Positions 6,600-7,759 of a stretch of 7,759 nucleotides of DNA are shown one piece after another. Below the pieces are notes generated by a model, which saw only the letters and a list, made by a program, of their open reading frames with translations, did not search any database and was not told the DNA's origin. A program made the position numbers and the translations under genes. Source of the DNA: Acidobacteriota bacterium (lineage in GTDB: Bacteria; Acidobacteriota; Terriglobia; Terriglobales; Acidobacteriaceae). Position 1 is the first letter of the stretch; each line of letters begins with the position of its first letter. Where the stretch lies: assembly GCA_021799405.1 (NCBI GenBank), contig JAJZAL010000244.1:1-7759 (forward strand). The letters are read 5' to 3'.

Positions 6600-7759
6600 T
6601 TTCCAAGCACCTGTCGAAACCACAGCAACGCGGCCTCGCCGTCCTTACGCGTAACCTCGTCTACGGTCCGGCTGTGGCGGATTCCATTACGGAGCTCAGC
6701 GAGTTGGTCGAACCGTTTCGCCAATGTCTCTTTGTTGGCAAAGCGCGTTTCAAAAAACGGCCAGGTCGCTTTGCTCAAGATTGAATCCTGGACCTCGCGC
6801 AGATCGGCATATTCAAGTCTGCCTGCCAGCGTCTGGTAGTAGTTTTGATCGAGCGCAGCATTCTTCTTTGCGGCAGCCTGGAGCCGCTCATCGATCTTCT
6901 GAAGCACGTGAGACGGAAGTTGAGAGGCGACACCCCCTAAGGCTTCGTCAATGATTCGGCGCAAGGTCAACTCCACGGCCTCCACTTGAGCGTCTAGTTC
7001 GCGCAGCTGGGGAGGAAGGTCCAGACGCTCCTTGATCAGGAGATCTTCAATCGCTTCTTGAAGCGTTCGCTGCCGCTCGGCAAGGAACGCTTCGAAGTCG
7101 TCCGAACCAAAAGAGTTTCGCAGAAGGATATTGAATGCCGCGTGAGAAATGAAATGCGATTCCAGGATCGCCCGTACTGCTGCTTCCCCATTGGCTGAAA
7201 TTAGCTCCGGAAGATACCCGTTCGGCAGGCGGTCACTGATAACCTTGCGATTCGTGTCTGCTGTGAGAGGCGTCCTGTTCAGAATTGAGTCTATCGATGT
7301 CGCGAGCTGGCGTCCTTTGCCCCAACTCTTGGGAACAATATGATGGTCATCGAGATCGTCAAACTGCGGAACCGTGCCGGCCATCCAGTCACGGGCGCCG
7401 CTTAGAACGAGTAGGTTGAAGATGCCGTTATAGACCGAGCTGCCCCGCTTGGTCTCCTTCCGTAGATCGAGTGACTTGAAACGTTCGCGAAACTCGCGGA
7501 TCAGCGTCGGCTCGGCTATGTCAGCTTCGAACCATCCCTTCACATCCAAATAATCGCGCGCAGTCGTTGATTCCACTGATCCAGAGTATCGGTTGGTAAA
7601 CACACTTGCCCAATACCAGTGGCGGATCTTCCGCTGAGCGTCAAGCTGGCGAATCGCGGGAAGCAACTGTGCAGAATTCTGAAGCGCTGCGAAGGCTGGG
7701 AGGATTGAGATATATGGCAAATACTGTGACGATATGGCACCGAACTCCTGCGGATGGCG
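6596..7759 (-). CDS. C-terminal part of a DUF262/GmrSD-like HNH nuclease with a HEPN-like tail (5' end outside window)
   Basis: 387 residues are visible. The frame is open to the window edge, reading RHPQEFGAISSQYLPYIS, so the TTG at 7720 is not the real start and the N-terminal DUF262 domain should lie upstream. DUF262 (GmrS-like) proteins bind and hydrolyse NTPs, and many join this to an HNH (GmrD/DUF1524-like) nuclease in anti-phage defence. Visible here are YISILPAFAAL and HWYWASVFTNRYSGSVEST, typical of the region after DUF262. The HNH core follows: DDLDDHHIVPKSW (H139-H140), ILNRTPL (N161) and TADTNRKV (N170). The last 80 residues (DLREVQDSIL, WPFFETRF, then AELRNGIRHSRTVDEV) look like a HEPN domain of the Swt1-like kind, with R357-x4-H362 as a candidate RNase motif. 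It ends in a 4-base overlap with hsdS, placing it in the type I operon. The HNH part is firm; the HEPN assignment is pattern-based. Confidence 0.85.
   Translation of the reverse strand, partial: RHPQEFGAISSQYLPYISILPAFAALQNSAQLLPAIRQLDAQRKIRHWYWASVFTNRYSGSVESTTARDYLDVKGWFEADIAEPTLIREFRERFKSLDLRKETKRGSSVYNGIFNLLVLSGARDWMAGTVPQFDDLDDHHIVPKSWGKGRQLATSIDSILNRTPLTADTNRKVISDRLPNGYLPELISANGEAAVRAILESHFISHAAFNILLRNSFGSDDFEAFLAERQRTLQEAIEDLLIKERLDLPPQLRELDAQVEAVELTLRRIIDEALGGVASQLPSHVLQKIDERLQAAAKKNAALDQNYYQTLAGRLEYADLREVQDSILSKATWPFFETRFANKETLAKRFDQLAELRNGIRHSRTVDEVTRKDGEAALLWFRQVLGK

Overview
The window is part of one defence operon, with every convincing gene on the minus strand. Read 5'->3' on that strand from the right-hand end, the order is: the C-terminal part of a DUF262/GmrSD-like HNH protein with a HEPN-like tail; the type I specificity subunit HsdS; a 29-residue small ORF; the DarT ADP-ribosyltransferase toxin; its antitoxin DarG; a gap of about 200 bases; and the type I restriction/translocase subunit HsdR. 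The far left end holds what looks like the start of an IS630-type transposase, out of frame with its only good start codon. No hsdM is visible. Since the first gene is cut by the right edge, the methyltransferase gene probably lies beyond position 7759.

The sequence is bacterial: Shine-Dalgarno sites, 4-base ATGA/GTGA overlaps and operon packing. It is moderately GC-rich by eye. It carries no taxonomic marker (no rRNA, tRNA or core gene), so I do not name a phylum. The content is accessory.

The genes are tightly coupled. The DUF262 gene overlaps hsdS by ATGA, hsdS overlaps the small ORF by ATGA, and the small ORF overlaps darT by GTGA. darT as read overlaps darG by 125 bases. Choosing the starts that produce these overlaps moves hsdS to 6599 and darT to 5086 (a GTG with a strong GGAGG). 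hsdR is separated from the rest but has its own Shine-Dalgarno site.

Together the genes suggest layered phage defence. The type I enzyme would restrict unmodified DNA. The DUF262/HNH protein may cut DNA and carries a possible HEPN RNase motif. DarTG is a known DNA-ADP-ribosylating toxin-antitoxin pair with anti-phage activity. The links between DarTG and type I loci, and between DUF262 proteins and type I loci, are not new in themselves. The less ordinary points are the coupled 29-residue ORF between hsdS and darT, the 48-residue run-on tail of DarT inside darG, and the HEPN-like C-terminus of the DUF262 protein.
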